The translations under genes were made by a program, and so were the position numbers. Positions 43,136-53,136 of a stretch of DNA of 64,000 bases are shown here, piece after piece (within the stretch, counting starts at the first letter, position 1; each line of letters starts with the position of its first letter). This stretch comes from Gammaproteobacteria bacterium (lineage in GTDB: Bacteria; Pseudomonadota; Gammaproteobacteria; DSM-16500): NCBI GenBank assembly GCA_014132595.1, contig BMAG01000055.1, forward strand, positions 1 through 64,000. The letters run 5' to 3'. Under the pieces are notes generated by a model. That model had not been told where the DNA came from. It was given only the letters and a program-made list of their open reading frames with translations, and ran no database searches.

Positions 43136-44071
43136 ATGTTAAAAACTGCAGAACAAAATTCATTACAAGATTTAATGGATGATTTTTTGTTGGATCCCAG
43201 TATCGATCACACTCAAACGATTACTTCTGCTTTGTCTTATTTAAGACAGGGGAAAGTGTTACTGGAACAAAAGCTTTTTCGAGAAGCTTTAATCGATTTC
43301 AATAAGGCTTGGCCCCTACTGACCAAAGTTCAGAGTGAACTTATTTGGCTCGGAGAGTGTTATGAAGGAATTGCCGACATTTATTTGGATGGTTCTTTAG
43401 AAGATATCTTCTCTGAAGCAGAACTAAAAAATGAGAATGATCATGAGTATCTGTATCAACGCAAATTTGATACTGCCATTGATTGTTATAAAAAAGCATT
43501 GCGGCATTACAATGAAAAGGAACGTTCATCTGATGAAAAAAATGCTTATACCATGAAAATTTACACTCAGCTTATTAAAATATATGAGTTACAGGACAAC
43601 TGGGAAAAAGCACTTAAATATGCTTTAAAGAATCTCGAAATAAGTAAAAGAATACATGCTGATCATCCTCGTCTTTTAGCGAACAGTTTACAAAAAGTAG
43701 GGGAGTGTAATTTTTTAAATGGTCGCTCTAATCTGGCGCTTATTTATTATCTTGAGGCAAAAAAATATTATGTACAAGGCAGAAATCAAGCTGAAATTCT
43801 CAATTCACAGACTGTTATCCAAAAATTAAAGGATAGAATGAATGCCGAATTTCAAAGTTTACAAAAGCAACTATCCGGTCAGTTTGCAAAACTGTTTGAT
43901 CAAGTCAATTCGACGAAAGAACAAAAAGAGGAAGTAACGACTGTTGTGCATTTCAATAAATCACCGGAAACATCTCCGCTTGCTCAAGGTACGGTATTTA
44001 ATAGACCGCGGCTAGAGTCACCGAAGAACTCCGACAACAAAACTAAAACACTTTCCCAATCGCCTTCTTAG
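43136..44071 (+). CDS. TPR-like repeat protein
   Basis: A 311-residue helical protein with tetratricopeptide-type repeats: TSALSYLRQGKVLLEQKLFREALIDFNKAW (~30-60), YLYQRKFDTAIDCYKKALRHY (~103-125), MKIYTQLIKIYELQDNWEKALKYALKN (~138-165) and LANSLQKVGECNFLNGRSNLALIYYLEAKKYY (~180-212). A helical segment (MNAEFQSLQKQLSGQFAKLF) and a disordered Ser/Thr-rich tail follow. It probably binds a protein partner. It is divergent from the C80-type peptidase gene with 163 bp between starts. GAGGAAAAACACC precedes the ATG. The exact family is not recognised. Confidence 0.72.
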   Translation: MLKTAEQNSLQDLMDDFLLDPSIDHTQTITSALSYLRQGKVLLEQKLFREALIDFNKAWPLLTKVQSELIWLGECYEGIADIYLDGSLEDIFSEAELKNENDHEYLYQRKFDTAIDCYKKALRHYNEKERSSDEKNAYTMKIYTQLIKIYELQDNWEKALKYALKNLEISKRIHADHPRLLANSLQKVGECNFLNGRSNLALIYYLEAKKYYVQGRNQAEILNSQTVIQKLKDRMNAEFQSLQKQLSGQFAKLFDQVNSTKEQKEEVTTVVHFNKSPETSPLAQGTVFNRPRLESPKNSDNKTKTLSQSPS

Positions 44072-44082
44072 GTTTGCATAAA

Positions 44083-44311
44083 TCACCGTCATTGCGAGTT
44101 GAGTTATCCCCACGAATTTTGCTTAGAAATTCCCCTCTCCCGCACTCAAATCGTTGTTCTTGTATCATTTCGTGGGCGGGAGAGGGGAATTTCTAAGCAA
44201 AATTCGTGGGGTAACTGAAATTGCAAGCGATAGCAGCGCAATTCATCTTCAAGCAAAGCTTAGAACGCTAGAACAGCTTTGCTTTCGCGTCGCTCGCAAC
44301 GATGGCGGTGA
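44083..44311. repeat. Palindromic MITE-like repeat element (~229 bp)
   Basis: Imperfect terminal inverted repeats (TCACCGTCATTGCGAG at 44083-44098; its complement with a short insertion at 44293-44311) enclose a perfect 36-bp inverted repeat (44108-44143 with 44176-44211, 32-nt loop) and a second 10-bp hairpin (44251-44260 with 44275-44284). There is no open frame of note. It lies between the convergent TPR gene and gltA, so it may also act as a terminator. It looks like a non-autonomous mobile or REP-type element. Confidence 0.7.
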
Positions 44312-44355
44312 GCATTACAACAATGCGCCGTTGCAGTGATAACACAACAAACTGC

Positions 44356-45642
44356 TTAAACGCGATCGTGCATATCCACAAACTTCCTTTCCGTAGGACC
44401 GGTATAAAGCTGTCTAGGACGGCCCAAACGGTAAGGGCTGCTGATCATTTCGTTCCAATGCGCGGTCCAGCCGATGGTTCTTGCTAATGCAAAAATAACC
44501 GTGAACATATTTGTTGGAATTCCAATAGCACTTAAGGTGATGCCTGAATAAAAATCCACATTAGGATAGAGTTTTCGTTTAACAAAATAATCATCTTCCA
44601 AGGCAATACGCTCTAATTCCATCGCAAGCTTGAAGAAAGGATCATTTCGTAAACCAACGGCTTCAAGGACCTCGTAGCAAGTTTGACGCATGACTTTTGC
44701 GCGAGGATCATAATTTTTATAAACACGATGACCAAATCCCATCAAACGGAAAGGATCATTAGGATCTTTCGCGCGTTCAATGTATTTACCAATTTGTGAA
44801 ATATCCCCAATTTCATGCAACATATTTAAGGCTGCCTCATTTGCACCGCCATGCGCAGGTCCCCATAAGGCCGCAATACCTGCGGAAATACAAACAAAAG
44901 GATTAGCACCGGTCGAACCGGCTAAACGTACGGTGGAGGTTGAGGCATTTTGTTCATGATCAGCATGCAAGATAAAAATCTTATCTAGTGCTCTTACTAA
45001 AACGGGATCTGGGGTAATTTCTTCACATGGCGTACCAAACATCATATGGAGGAAATTTTCTGCATAAGACATGTGATTTTGCGGCGGCATAAAAGGCTGG
45101 CCAATGGAATACTTATAACACATAGCGGCAATGGTCGGCATTTTAGCAATTAAGCGCAAAGCGGAGCTTGCGCGATGTTCTGGGTTTTTAATGTCCAAAG
45201 AATCGTGATAAAAAGCGGACAAAGCGCCCACCACGCCCACCATAATGGCCATGGGATGCGCATCACGTCGAAATCCGTTAAAGAAATTACGAATTTGCTC
45301 ATGCACCATCGTATGACGATTTATCATTTTGCAGAATTCTTTATAATGGGAGGCGTCCGGTAATTCGCCGTTCAGCAATAGATAGCAAACTTCAAGAAAA
45401 TTGGATTTTGTCGCTAATTGATCAATCGGATAACCGCGATATAACAAAACACCTGCATCACCATCGATAAAGGTAATTTTAGACTCACAAGCTGCGGTGG
45501 ATAAAAAGCCAGGATCATAGGTAAAATACCCTGTTTTTACTAATGAACTGACATCAATGACCTCAGGGCCCAGTGTGCCAGAAAGAACATCAAATTCTGC
45601 CGTTATATCTCCCACGCTTAATTGCGCTTTTTTGTCACCCAT
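44356..45642 (-). CDS. gltA: Citrate synthase (type II)
   Basis: Condenses acetyl-CoA and oxaloacetate to citrate. The 428-residue length fits the hexameric NADH-sensitive gammaproteobacterial type. Conserved blocks: [19 protein letters not shown] near the start, [36 protein letters not shown] with an active-site His, and [20 protein letters not shown] with the second catalytic His, then the Asp-containing [27 protein letters not shown] precedes ATG 45642. It is divergent from sdhC; the ~160 bp between the two starts must carry both promoters. The same arrangement occurs in Coxiella and Legionella. Confidence 0.97.
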   Translation of the reverse strand: MGDKKAQLSVGDITAEFDVLSGTLGPEVIDVSSLVKTGYFTYDPGFLSTAACESKITFIDGDAGVLLYRGYPIDQLATKSNFLEVCYLLLNGELPDASHYKEFCKMINRHTMVHEQIRNFFNGFRRDAHPMAIMVGVVGALSAFYHDSLDIKNPEHRASSALRLIAKMPTIAAMCYKYSIGQPFMPPQNHMSYAENFLHMMFGTPCEEITPDPVLVRALDKIFILHADHEQNASTSTVRLAGSTGANPFVCISAGIAALWGPAHGGANEAALNMLHEIGDISQIGKYIERAKDPNDPFRLMGFGHRVYKNYDPRAKVMRQTCYEVLEAVGLRNDPFFKLAMELERIALEDDYFVKRKLYPNVDFYSGITLSAIGIPTNMFTVIFALARTIGWTAHWNEMISSPYRLGRPRQLYTGPTERKFVDMHDRV

Positions 45643-45804
45643 TTAAATCTCTCCATGCTTCATTTTGTTTTAATGGAATCATAGGCGTCTTGGCTTGTTT
45701 TAGCAATTCATTCTCCAGGAATATTTTTATTGAGAAGTTTGCTTTGCCTACCTTGCCTGGATATAATCTCCATTTTTGAGACTGTTAAAGGGAACATTGT
45801 CGTC

Positions 45805-46179
45805 GTGATTAAACAAAGACCAAAAAACCTCAATTTATTGACTATTCGATTTCCTGTACCTGCAATTGTATCTATTCTGCACCGCATCTCAGGCGTCATT
45901 TTATATTTACTGATTCCATTGATACTATGGGCGCTCTCATTATCACTTTCATCACCCGATGATTTTGATACATTGCATCAATTTTTATCATCACCGCTTA
46001 TGAAGCTTCTGATGTGGGGCTTTTTATCCGCTTTTATTTATCATTTCTTTGCTGGAATTCGTCACTTGTTAATGGATATCCATATAGGGGATGAATTAAA
46101 AAGCGGCCGTTTGTCTGCGCAAATAACGATCGTTCTTAGTGCTGTATTTATTTTATTGGCAGGAATTTGGCTATGGTAA
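45805..46179 (+). CDS. sdhC: Succinate dehydrogenase cytochrome b556 subunit
   Basis: Membrane anchor of complex II that binds haem b and quinone. The 124-residue product starts KQRPKNLNLLTIRFPVPA, followed by the SdhC signature SILHRISGVILYLL, three membrane segments, and FAGIRHLLMDIHIG containing the haem-ligand His. An open frame extends upstream to 45730, but comparison with E. coli SdhC and the AAAGGGAAC upstream favour the GTG at 45805. The stop overlaps sdhD by 7 bp (ATGGTAA). Confidence 0.94.
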   Translation: MIKQRPKNLNLLTIRFPVPAIVSILHRISGVILYLLIPLILWALSLSLSSPDDFDTLHQFLSSPLMKLLMWGFLSAFIYHFFAGIRHLLMDIHIGDELKSGRLSAQITIVLSAVFILLAGIWLW

Positions 46180-46520
46180 AATCTGTTTTAGGCGTTAATC
46201 ATCAAGGATTGACGGATTGGTTAGTGCAGCGTGTCAGTGCGATCGTAATGACCGTTTACAGCTTGGGACTCATTTCTTATCTCGTCATGACGCAAGATAT
46301 AGACTATACCCGTTGGCATGCTTTATTTTCTCATGGATGGATGAAGCTTGCGACCATCCTATTCATCGTCTCGCTCCTGTTTCATGCCTGGGTTGGCATG
46401 TGGACAGTCTTCACTGATTACATTAAGCCATTTGTATTACGCTTTATTTTACAAGTCCTTTTGTTTTTGAGCTTGGTGAGTTTCTTTTTTGCTTCACTAA
46501 TGATTTTATGGGGTGTTTAG
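46173..46520 (+). CDS. sdhD: Succinate dehydrogenase hydrophobic anchor subunit
   Basis: 115 residues with three membrane segments; NHQGLTDWLVQRVSAIVMTVY is the conserved SdhD start (quinone-site region), then LFHAWVGMWTVFTDYIKP with the haem-coordinating His region. ATG 46173 is preceded by AGGAATTTGGCT within the end of sdhC, so the two anchors are translationally coupled. sdhA starts 3 bp after its stop. Confidence 0.94.
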   Translation: MVKSVLGVNHQGLTDWLVQRVSAIVMTVYSLGLISYLVMTQDIDYTRWHALFSHGWMKLATILFIVSLLFHAWVGMWTVFTDYIKPFVLRFILQVLLFLSLVSFFFASLMILWGV

Positions 46521-46523
46521 GCA

Positions 46524-48278
46524 ATGAATTTAGCAACACAACAATTTGATGCCATCATCGTCGGTGGTGGTGGGGCTGGTTTGCGCGCCTCTTTAGAGCT
46601 GGCACAATCCGGTTTAAATGTCGCTGTGATTTCAAAAGTATTTCCAACCCGTTCACACACGGTTTCAGCACAAGGCGGAATTAATGCTGCCTTGGGTAAT
46701 ACGGACGGCAGTGATGATTGGCGCTGGCATATGTTTGATACTGTCATGGGATCAGACTTCCTGGGCGATCAGGATGCGATCGAGTATATGTGCAAAAATG
46801 CACCGCAAACAATTTATGAATTAGAACATATGGGTTTGCCTTTTTCTCGTTTGGATGATGGTAAAATTTATCAACGCGCCTTCGGCGGTCAAACTCGTAA
46901 TTATGGTAAAGAACTCGTTCATCGTACCTGTTGTGCAGCAGATCGTACGGGCCATGCAATGCTGCATACTTTATATCAGCAAAATATTGCAGCCGGCGCT
47001 CGATTTTTCAATGAATGGTTTGCTGTGGATCTCGTTAAAACAGAAAAGGGTATTGCAGGCGTCATTGTTCTTAATATTGAATCCGGTCAAGTTGTTTTCA
47101 TGCAAGCTCGCGCAACGATTTTAGCAACCGGCGGTGCTGGACGTATCTTTCAATCAACAACGAATGCGCATATCAATACGGGTGATGGTTTCGGCATGGT
47201 ATTACGTGCAGGCCTGCCTTTACAAGATATGGAATTTTGGCAATTTCATCCGACCGGTATTGCTGGTGCAGGTGTATTAATCACTGAAGGCAGCCGCGGT
47301 GAGGGTGGTTATCTCATCAATAAAAATGGTGAGCGTTATATGGAACGTTATGCGCCGCACTTAAAAGATCTTTCTTGCCGTGATGTGGTGGCACGCTCCT
47401 CCATGATTGAAATTCGTGAAGGACGCGGCTGTGGTCCTAAAGGAGATTATGTTTTATTAAAGCTGGATCATCTGGGTGAAGATGTTATTAATAAACGATT
47501 ACCAGGTATTCGTGAACTTTCTATCACATTTGCAGGTGTTGATCCGCTAAAAAATCCTATTCCTGTGATCCCGACTTGTCATTATCTCATGGGCGGCATT
47601 CCTACGAATATCCATGCGCAAGTTTTAACGGTAAAAAATGGAGAGGATCATATCGTTGAAGGTCTTTATGCTGCGGGTGAATGTGCTTGTGTCTCTGTGC
47701 ATGGCGCTAATCGATTAGGCGCTAATTCACTTTTAGATATTGTTGTATTTGGTCGCGCCGCAGGTCTTCATGTGCAACAAAGCGTACGTGAAGGTTTGGG
47801 ATATCGCACGGCATCGCCTTCTGATATCGAAGCAGCCATGGCGGGGCTCGAACGCTGGAATCGAAATCAAAATGGTGAAAGTGTTGATACTATTCGTACC
47901 GAGTTGCAACAAGTCATGCAAAATGATTTTGGTGTTTTCCGTACCGCTGAACACATGAGTGAAGGATTTAAAAAATTAGAAAAATTACAGGAACGTTTAA
48001 AATCAGCGTCAATCAAAGATAAAAGCCAATGTTTCAATACAAGCCGTATTGAAGCATTGGAATTAGATAATTTAATGGCAACGGCGATTGCAACTGCCTA
48101 TCTTGCGAATGAGCGCACTGAAAGCCGCGGCGCGCACGCAAGATATGATTATCCAGAACGTGACGATGAGCATTGGTTAAAACATTCCATGTATTTTAGC
48201 GATGGGAAAATTGATTTTCGTCCCGTTAACATGAAACCACACGAAGTGAAGCCGATTGAATTAAGGGAAAGAGAATAA
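46524..48278 (+). CDS. sdhA: Succinate dehydrogenase flavoprotein subunit
   Basis: Catalytic subunit of complex II: succinate oxidation to fumarate with covalently bound FAD. 584 residues (E. coli 588). FAD Rossmann motif [19 protein letters not shown]; the [10 protein letters not shown] block with the flavinylated His; [34 protein letters not shown] (active site); RVV-type [24 protein letters not shown]; and [17 protein letters not shown]. Near-identical block order to E. coli makes the call secure. The ribosome site is weak, consistent with coupling to sdhD. Confidence 0.98.
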   Translation: MNLATQQFDAIIVGGGGAGLRASLELAQSGLNVAVISKVFPTRSHTVSAQGGINAALGNTDGSDDWRWHMFDTVMGSDFLGDQDAIEYMCKNAPQTIYELEHMGLPFSRLDDGKIYQRAFGGQTRNYGKELVHRTCCAADRTGHAMLHTLYQQNIAAGARFFNEWFAVDLVKTEKGIAGVIVLNIESGQVVFMQARATILATGGAGRIFQSTTNAHINTGDGFGMVLRAGLPLQDMEFWQFHPTGIAGAGVLITEGSRGEGGYLINKNGERYMERYAPHLKDLSCRDVVARSSMIEIREGRGCGPKGDYVLLKLDHLGEDVINKRLPGIRELSITFAGVDPLKNPIPVIPTCHYLMGGIPTNIHAQVLTVKNGEDHIVEGLYAAGECACVSVHGANRLGANSLLDIVVFGRAAGLHVQQSVREGLGYRTASPSDIEAAMAGLERWNRNQNGESVDTIRTELQQVMQNDFGVFRTAEHMSEGFKKLEKLQERLKSASIKDKSQCFNTSRIEALELDNLMATAIATAYLANERTESRGAHARYDYPERDDEHWLKHSMYFSDGKIDFRPVNMKPHEVKPIELRERE

Positions 48279-48303
48279 AAATTTCTATAAAAGGGGTATT
48301 GTG

Positions 48304-49005
48304 ATGCGTTTTTCAATTTATCGTTATAATCCAGAAGCAGATAAGAAACCTTATATGCAAGATTATGATTTGGATACCACGGCTAATAATTGCTATATGG
48401 TATTAGATGCATTACTTGCCATTAAAAATACCATGGATGACACATTAACATTGCGCCGCTCTTGCCGCGAAGGTGTATGCGGCTCCGATGGCATGAATAT
48501 CAATGGCAAAAACGGACTCGCCTGCACGACTCATTTATCGACCTTGCAAGAGCCTATTGTCATTCGTCCTTTGCCTGGGTTACCGGTATTACGCGACTTA
48601 GTCGTCGATATGAAGCAATTTTATCAGCAATATGAAAAAGTAAAACCCTATCTGCAAAACTCCGATCCTGCTCCAGCCAAAGAACGTTTACAGTCTCCTG
48701 AAGAGCGCGCTAAATTAGATGGCTTATATGAATGTATTTTATGCGCATGCTGCACAAGTTCTTGCCCGTCGTTTTGGTGGAATCCAGAAAAATTTGTAGG
48801 TCCTGCGGGTTTATTACAAGCGTATCGTTTTGTGGCTGATTCACGTGATACAGCGACGAATGAACGTTTGGCAGATTTAACAGATCCTTTTAGCCTATTT
48901 CGCTGCCGCGGCATTATGAATTGCGTCGATGTTTGTCCTAAAGGTTTAAATCCAACAAAAGCCATTAACCAACTTAAAGAACTGATGCTAGAAGAGGCTG
49001 TATAA
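48304..49005 (+). CDS. sdhB: Succinate dehydrogenase iron-sulfur subunit
   Basis: 233 residues carrying the three Fe-S clusters: SCREGVCGSDGMNINGKNGLAC for [2Fe-2S], CILCACCTSSCPSFWW for [4Fe-4S] and CRGIMNCVDVCPKGLNP for [3Fe-4S]. It starts MRFSIYRYNPEADKKPYMQD as in E. coli SdhB. An in-frame GTG three bases earlier is possible, but ATG 48304 fits AAGGGG spacing. It ends 2 bp before sucA. Confidence 0.97.
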   Translation: MRFSIYRYNPEADKKPYMQDYDLDTTANNCYMVLDALLAIKNTMDDTLTLRRSCREGVCGSDGMNINGKNGLACTTHLSTLQEPIVIRPLPGLPVLRDLVVDMKQFYQQYEKVKPYLQNSDPAPAKERLQSPEERAKLDGLYECILCACCTSSCPSFWWNPEKFVGPAGLLQAYRFVADSRDTATNERLADLTDPFSLFRCRGIMNCVDVCPKGLNPTKAINQLKELMLEEAV

Positions 49006-49007
49006 CA

Positions 49008-51827
49008 ATGATAAAGCAGCAAAAATCAATGAAAGAACAGTGGGATGATTCTTATCTTTCTGGCGAAAACGATGCTTACTTAGAACATTTATATGAAACT
49101 TACCTTAAAACGCCTGAGGGTGTCGCACCTGAATGGCAAGCGTATTTTAAAAAAATAGCTCAATCAACCGATGTCGCACATTCCGAAATTCGTGATTATT
49201 TTGCAAATCTCGCTCGATCTCCTCAGTCAATACACTCAGGACAAAATGCTGATCTTTTTTATCAAATGCAGCAGGAAAAAGTGGTGGAGCTGATTTCTGC
49301 TTACCGCAGCTTAGGCCATTTACAAGCCAATATTGACCCTCTGGGTTTGTATCGCGGTATTGATAATCCTACGCTCAAATTAAATTATTATGGTTTTACC
49401 GATGCTGATTTAAATACCGAATTTGATGTCAGTTCTTTTAATGTTTTACAAAAAACGACAGCGACATTAAAAGAAATTTATGATGCGTTGCGTAAAATCT
49501 ATTGCGGCAATATTGGTATTGAGTATACGCATATTTTACAGCTTGAAGAAGTGGACTGGATCCAAAGACGCATGGAAAAAGAATGGAACCATTTCACACT
49601 AACTAAAGAACAAAAGTTACGTATTTTAGATCGTTTGATTGTGGCCGATGGGTTAGAAAAATATTTAGGTTTTAAATACGTCGGTCAAAAAAGATTTTCG
49701 CTGGAAGGCGGCGATAGTTTAATTCCTATGTTAGATGGCATTGTCAATCGCGGTGCTGAAACAGGGCTTAAAGAAATTGTCATTGGTATGGCCCATCGCG
49801 GTCGTATGAATGTACTTGTCAATGTTCTTGGAAAAGAACCCGAAAAAATTTATGCAGGATTTGAAGGAAAAGGCATTGATGAATCAAGCTCCGGCGATGT
49901 TAAATATCACTTAGGTTTTTCAGCCAATGTCAACACAGCTTATGGACAAATCCATCTTGCTTTAGCATTTAATCCTTCGCACCTAGAAATTATATCCCCC
50001 GTTGTACAAGGGTCTGTACGCTCCAGACAACGACGCAGAAAAGATATTGATCGCAAATTTGTAATGCCTATTCAAATTCATGGTGATGCGGCCTTCGCAG
50101 GACAAGGTGTTGTCATGGAAACCTTTGCCACTTCACAAGCACGCTGGTTTTGGGTGGGCGGCTCTATTCATATTGTCATTAATAATCAAGTCGGTTTTAC
50201 AATTAGCGATCCTCGCGATTCACGCTCTGGCTTGTATTGCACGGATATTGCAAAAATGGTGCAAGCACCGATATTACATGTGAATGGCAATGATCCTGAG
50301 GCTGTCTTCTTTGCAGCGGAACTTGCGGCTGATTATCGTACGAAATTTAAAAAAGACATTGTGATTGATTTGGTTTGTTATAGACGTCATGGACATAATG
50401 AAGCCGATGAACCTTCAGCAACTCAACCCCTCATGTATAAAATCATTAAATCCATGCCCGCTCCTTGTACGCTTTATGCAGCGAAACTCGTTACAGAAGG
50501 CGTGATTGATAGCAAGACTGAGCAACAACTTGCAGATGCTTACAGAAAAAAAATGGATGAAGGCAAAAGTGTTGTTGATTTAGCACCGAATGGCGGGGAC
50601 TATGAATTTACCAATGCATGGGAGCCTTTTATCGGTCAAGTATGGACTGCTCCTGCAAAAACAGCCGTTCCTTTGCAAAAAATCAAGGAACTAGCAAAAC
50701 AACTTGAAAAATTACCTCAAGGTTTTGTTGTGCAGCCGCAAGTTAAAAAAATGCTGGAAGCTCGTCAAAAGATGACAGAAGGTGAATTGCCGCTTAACTG
50801 GGGTTATGCAGAAACATTAGCCTATGCCACTTTGCTGGATGAAGGTTATCCTATTCGTCTTTGCGGTCAGGATGCATGCCGCGGTACATTTGCACATCGC
50901 CATGCGGTATTACATGATCAAAATACCGATGAAATTTATATTCCATTGAGCCATCTCAAGCCCAATCAAGTTCAAATTAATATTGTCGATTCTTTATTAT
51001 CAGAAGAAGCGGTATTGGCCTTTGAATATGGTTATTCTTCAGCAGAACCCAATAATCTTGTGATTTGGGAAGCACAGTTTGGTGATTTTGCGAATGGTGC
51101 ACAAGTTGTTATTGATCAATTTATTAGTTCTGCAGAGCAAAAGTGGGGACGTTTAAGCGGACTCGTGATGCTATTGCCGCATGGTTATGAAGGACAAGGC
51201 CCTGAACATTCGTCTGCGCGTTTAGAACGATATTTACAATTGTGCGCAGAGAATAATATGCAAGTATGCGTTCCAACCACACCTTCTCAGATATTCCATT
51301 TACTGCGACGACAACTGATTAGAGCTTATCGTAAGCCCTTAATTGTGATGACTCCGAAAAGTCTTTTACGTGCTGAATTAGCTGTCTCAAGTTTAGAGGA
51401 TTTAAGTCAGGGCGAATTTGAGTTAGTGATTCCGGAAATGGATGAAATAAATGCGAAGAAAGTCGATCGAGTGATTCTTTGCTGTGGTAAGGTTTATTAT
51501 GATTTACTTAAAAAACGACGTGACAGCAAATTAGATAACATTGCAATCCTTCGTGTAGAACAGCTTTATCCTTTCCCGGAAGCCAAACTGAAAGAAATAT
51601 TAAAGCCTTATGAACATGTGAAAAACTTCGTATGGTGTCAGGAAGAACCGATGAATCAAGGCGCGTGGTATAGCTCGCAGCATAATTTGCGTGCATGCCT
51701 TGATGAGAAAAAACAAACACTCAGTTATGCAGGACGATCTGCTTCAGCATCCCCTGCTGTGGGTTATGCATCCGTGCATCTTAAACAACAAGAAGCCTTG
51801 GTTAACCAAGCTTTAGGAATCAAATAA
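49008..51827 (+). CDS. sucA: 2-oxoglutarate dehydrogenase E1 component
   Basis: Thiamine-diphosphate enzyme that decarboxylates 2-oxoglutarate and succinylates the E2 lipoyl group. 939 residues (E. coli 933). The N-terminal helix (YLSGENDAYLEHLYETYL) binds E2. Core motifs are VIGMAHRGRMNVLVNVLGK, HGDAAFAGQGVVMET, NNQVGFTISDPRDSRSG and RRHGHNEADEPSATQP; the C-terminal half has GQDACRGTFAHRHAVLHDQ and WEAQFGDFANGAQVVIDQF. It begins 2 bp after sdhB in one long sdh-suc operon. An internal ATG at 49029 is possible; 49008 preserves the usual N-terminus. Confidence 0.97.
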   Translation: MIKQQKSMKEQWDDSYLSGENDAYLEHLYETYLKTPEGVAPEWQAYFKKIAQSTDVAHSEIRDYFANLARSPQSIHSGQNADLFYQMQQEKVVELISAYRSLGHLQANIDPLGLYRGIDNPTLKLNYYGFTDADLNTEFDVSSFNVLQKTTATLKEIYDALRKIYCGNIGIEYTHILQLEEVDWIQRRMEKEWNHFTLTKEQKLRILDRLIVADGLEKYLGFKYVGQKRFSLEGGDSLIPMLDGIVNRGAETGLKEIVIGMAHRGRMNVLVNVLGKEPEKIYAGFEGKGIDESSSGDVKYHLGFSANVNTAYGQIHLALAFNPSHLEIISPVVQGSVRSRQRRRKDIDRKFVMPIQIHGDAAFAGQGVVMETFATSQARWFWVGGSIHIVINNQVGFTISDPRDSRSGLYCTDIAKMVQAPILHVNGNDPEAVFFAAELAADYRTKFKKDIVIDLVCYRRHGHNEADEPSATQPLMYKIIKSMPAPCTLYAAKLVTEGVIDSKTEQQLADAYRKKMDEGKSVVDLAPNGGDYEFTNAWEPFIGQVWTAPAKTAVPLQKIKELAKQLEKLPQGFVVQPQVKKMLEARQKMTEGELPLNWGYAETLAYATLLDEGYPIRLCGQDACRGTFAHRHAVLHDQNTDEIYIPLSHLKPNQVQINIVDSLLSEEAVLAFEYGYSSAEPNNLVIWEAQFGDFANGAQVVIDQFISSAEQKWGRLSGLVMLLPHGYEGQGPEHSSARLERYLQLCAENNMQVCVPTTPSQIFHLLRRQLIRAYRKPLIVMTPKSLLRAELAVSSLEDLSQGEFELVIPEMDEINAKKVDRVILCCGKVYYDLLKKRRDSKLDNIAILRVEQLYPFPEAKLKEILKPYEHVKNFVWCQEEPMNQGAWYSSQHNLRACLDEKKQTLSYAGRSASASPAVGYASVHLKQQEALVNQALGIK

Positions 51828-51899
51828 AAAATGAATAATTATAAGGTGTGGCTCATGCAATGCATTGGCTATAACTTTTTTTCATAAAGGAAAACAATC

Positions 51900-53072
51900 A
51901 TGACAATAGAAGTAAAAGTTCCCATGTTGCCTGAGTCCATTGCTGATGCAACGATCTCAACTTGGCATAAAAAAGTGGGTGACGCGGTATCGCGTGATGA
52001 AAATTTAATGGATCTGGAAACAGATAAAGTAATGCTTGAAGTTCCTGCGCCAGTGGATGGTGTTTTAAAAGAAATTGTTAAGAAAACAGGGGATACCGTT
52101 AAAGCAAATGAAGTGGTCGCAATCATTGAAGAAGGTGCCGCATCCAAACCATCTGCTGAAACCGCTAAAACACCTGCTAAATCGGCAGAGCCTGCAGCAC
52201 CTGTGGAAGCTTCAAAACCTGCGCAAACTAAAACAGCTTCTGCAGATTTGAGTCCTGCTGTACGTCGTGTCGTTGCTGAACATGATATTGATGTTTCAAA
52301 TGTTCAAGGCACCGGCAAAGGCGGCCGCATTACAAAAGAAAACGCGCTCGCTGCGATGAATTCAACCACAGGACGTGCAGAAAAACGAGTACCCATGACC
52401 CGCATGCGTGCACGTATTGCAGAACGTTTACTTGAAGTGTCTCAGACCACTGCCATGTTAACAACGTTTAACGAAATTAATTTACACGAAGTCATTGAGT
52501 TACGTAATAAATATAAAGATAAATTTGAAAAAACTCACCAAACACGTTTAGGTTTCATGTCATTTTTTGTAAAAGCAGCGGTGGAAGCATTGAAACGTTT
52601 CCCTGCGGTGAATGCTTCGATTGATGGCAATGATATTGTCTATCACGGCTATTTTGATATTGGTGTTGCGGTATCAACAGACCGTGGTTTAGTGGTTCCC
52701 GTTTTACGTAATGCAGATCAAATGAGCATGGCGGAAATCGAGGCCAAGATCGCAGAATATGCCAATAAAGCAAGAGCAGGCAAACTCACTTTGGAAGAAA
52801 TGCAAGGCGGTACATTTACCATTACTAATGGTGGTGTATTCGGTTCATTATTATCAACACCTATCTTAAACTCCCCTCAGAGCGCCATTTTAGGTATGCA
52901 TAAAATAGACCAACGTCCTGTTGCTGAAAATGGACAAGTCGTTATACGACCTATGATGTATGTTGCTATGTCTTATGATCATCGAATCATTGATGGTAAA
53001 GACTCTGTTACTTTCCTCGTCGCAATTAAAGAGTTACTTGAGGATCCCGCACGTCTTTTACTCGAGATCTAA
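51900..53072 (+). CDS. sucB: Dihydrolipoyllysine-residue succinyltransferase (E2o)
   Basis: 390 residues. Lipoyl domain (1-78) with the modified Lys in [14 protein letters not shown]; an Ala/Pro/Lys linker (80-115); the peripheral-subunit-binding domain ([33 protein letters not shown] region, ~116-150); and the catalytic acyltransferase core with the [16 protein letters not shown] His/Asp motif. It transfers the succinyl group to CoA. The gene for E3 (lpd) is not next to it, as in many gammaproteobacteria. AAAGGAAAACAATC precedes the ATG, 72 bp after sucA. Confidence 0.97.
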   Translation: MTIEVKVPMLPESIADATISTWHKKVGDAVSRDENLMDLETDKVMLEVPAPVDGVLKEIVKKTGDTVKANEVVAIIEEGAASKPSAETAKTPAKSAEPAAPVEASKPAQTKTASADLSPAVRRVVAEHDIDVSNVQGTGKGGRITKENALAAMNSTTGRAEKRVPMTRMRARIAERLLEVSQTTAMLTTFNEINLHEVIELRNKYKDKFEKTHQTRLGFMSFFVKAAVEALKRFPAVNASIDGNDIVYHGYFDIGVAVSTDRGLVVPVLRNADQMSMAEIEAKIAEYANKARAGKLTLEEMQGGTFTITNGGVFGSLLSTPILNSPQSAILGMHKIDQRPVAENGQVVIRPMMYVAMSYDHRIIDGKDSVTFLVAIKELLEDPARLLLEI

Positions 53073-53136
53073 TGTTTAAGCGATTCAATAATTCGCGATT
53101 TATTTAATGAATTAACCAAAACTTGGAGATGATTTA

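Noticed and set aside
44083-44311. Simple rho-independent terminator for the TPR gene
   Set aside because: The stem is 36 bp with a 32-nt loop, lies inside a larger element with terminal inverted repeats and has no U-run; termination may be a side effect.
51828-51899. Missing lpd (E3) gene next to sucB
   Set aside because: In many gammaproteobacteria lpd is encoded elsewhere with the pyruvate dehydrogenase genes, so its absence here is normal.
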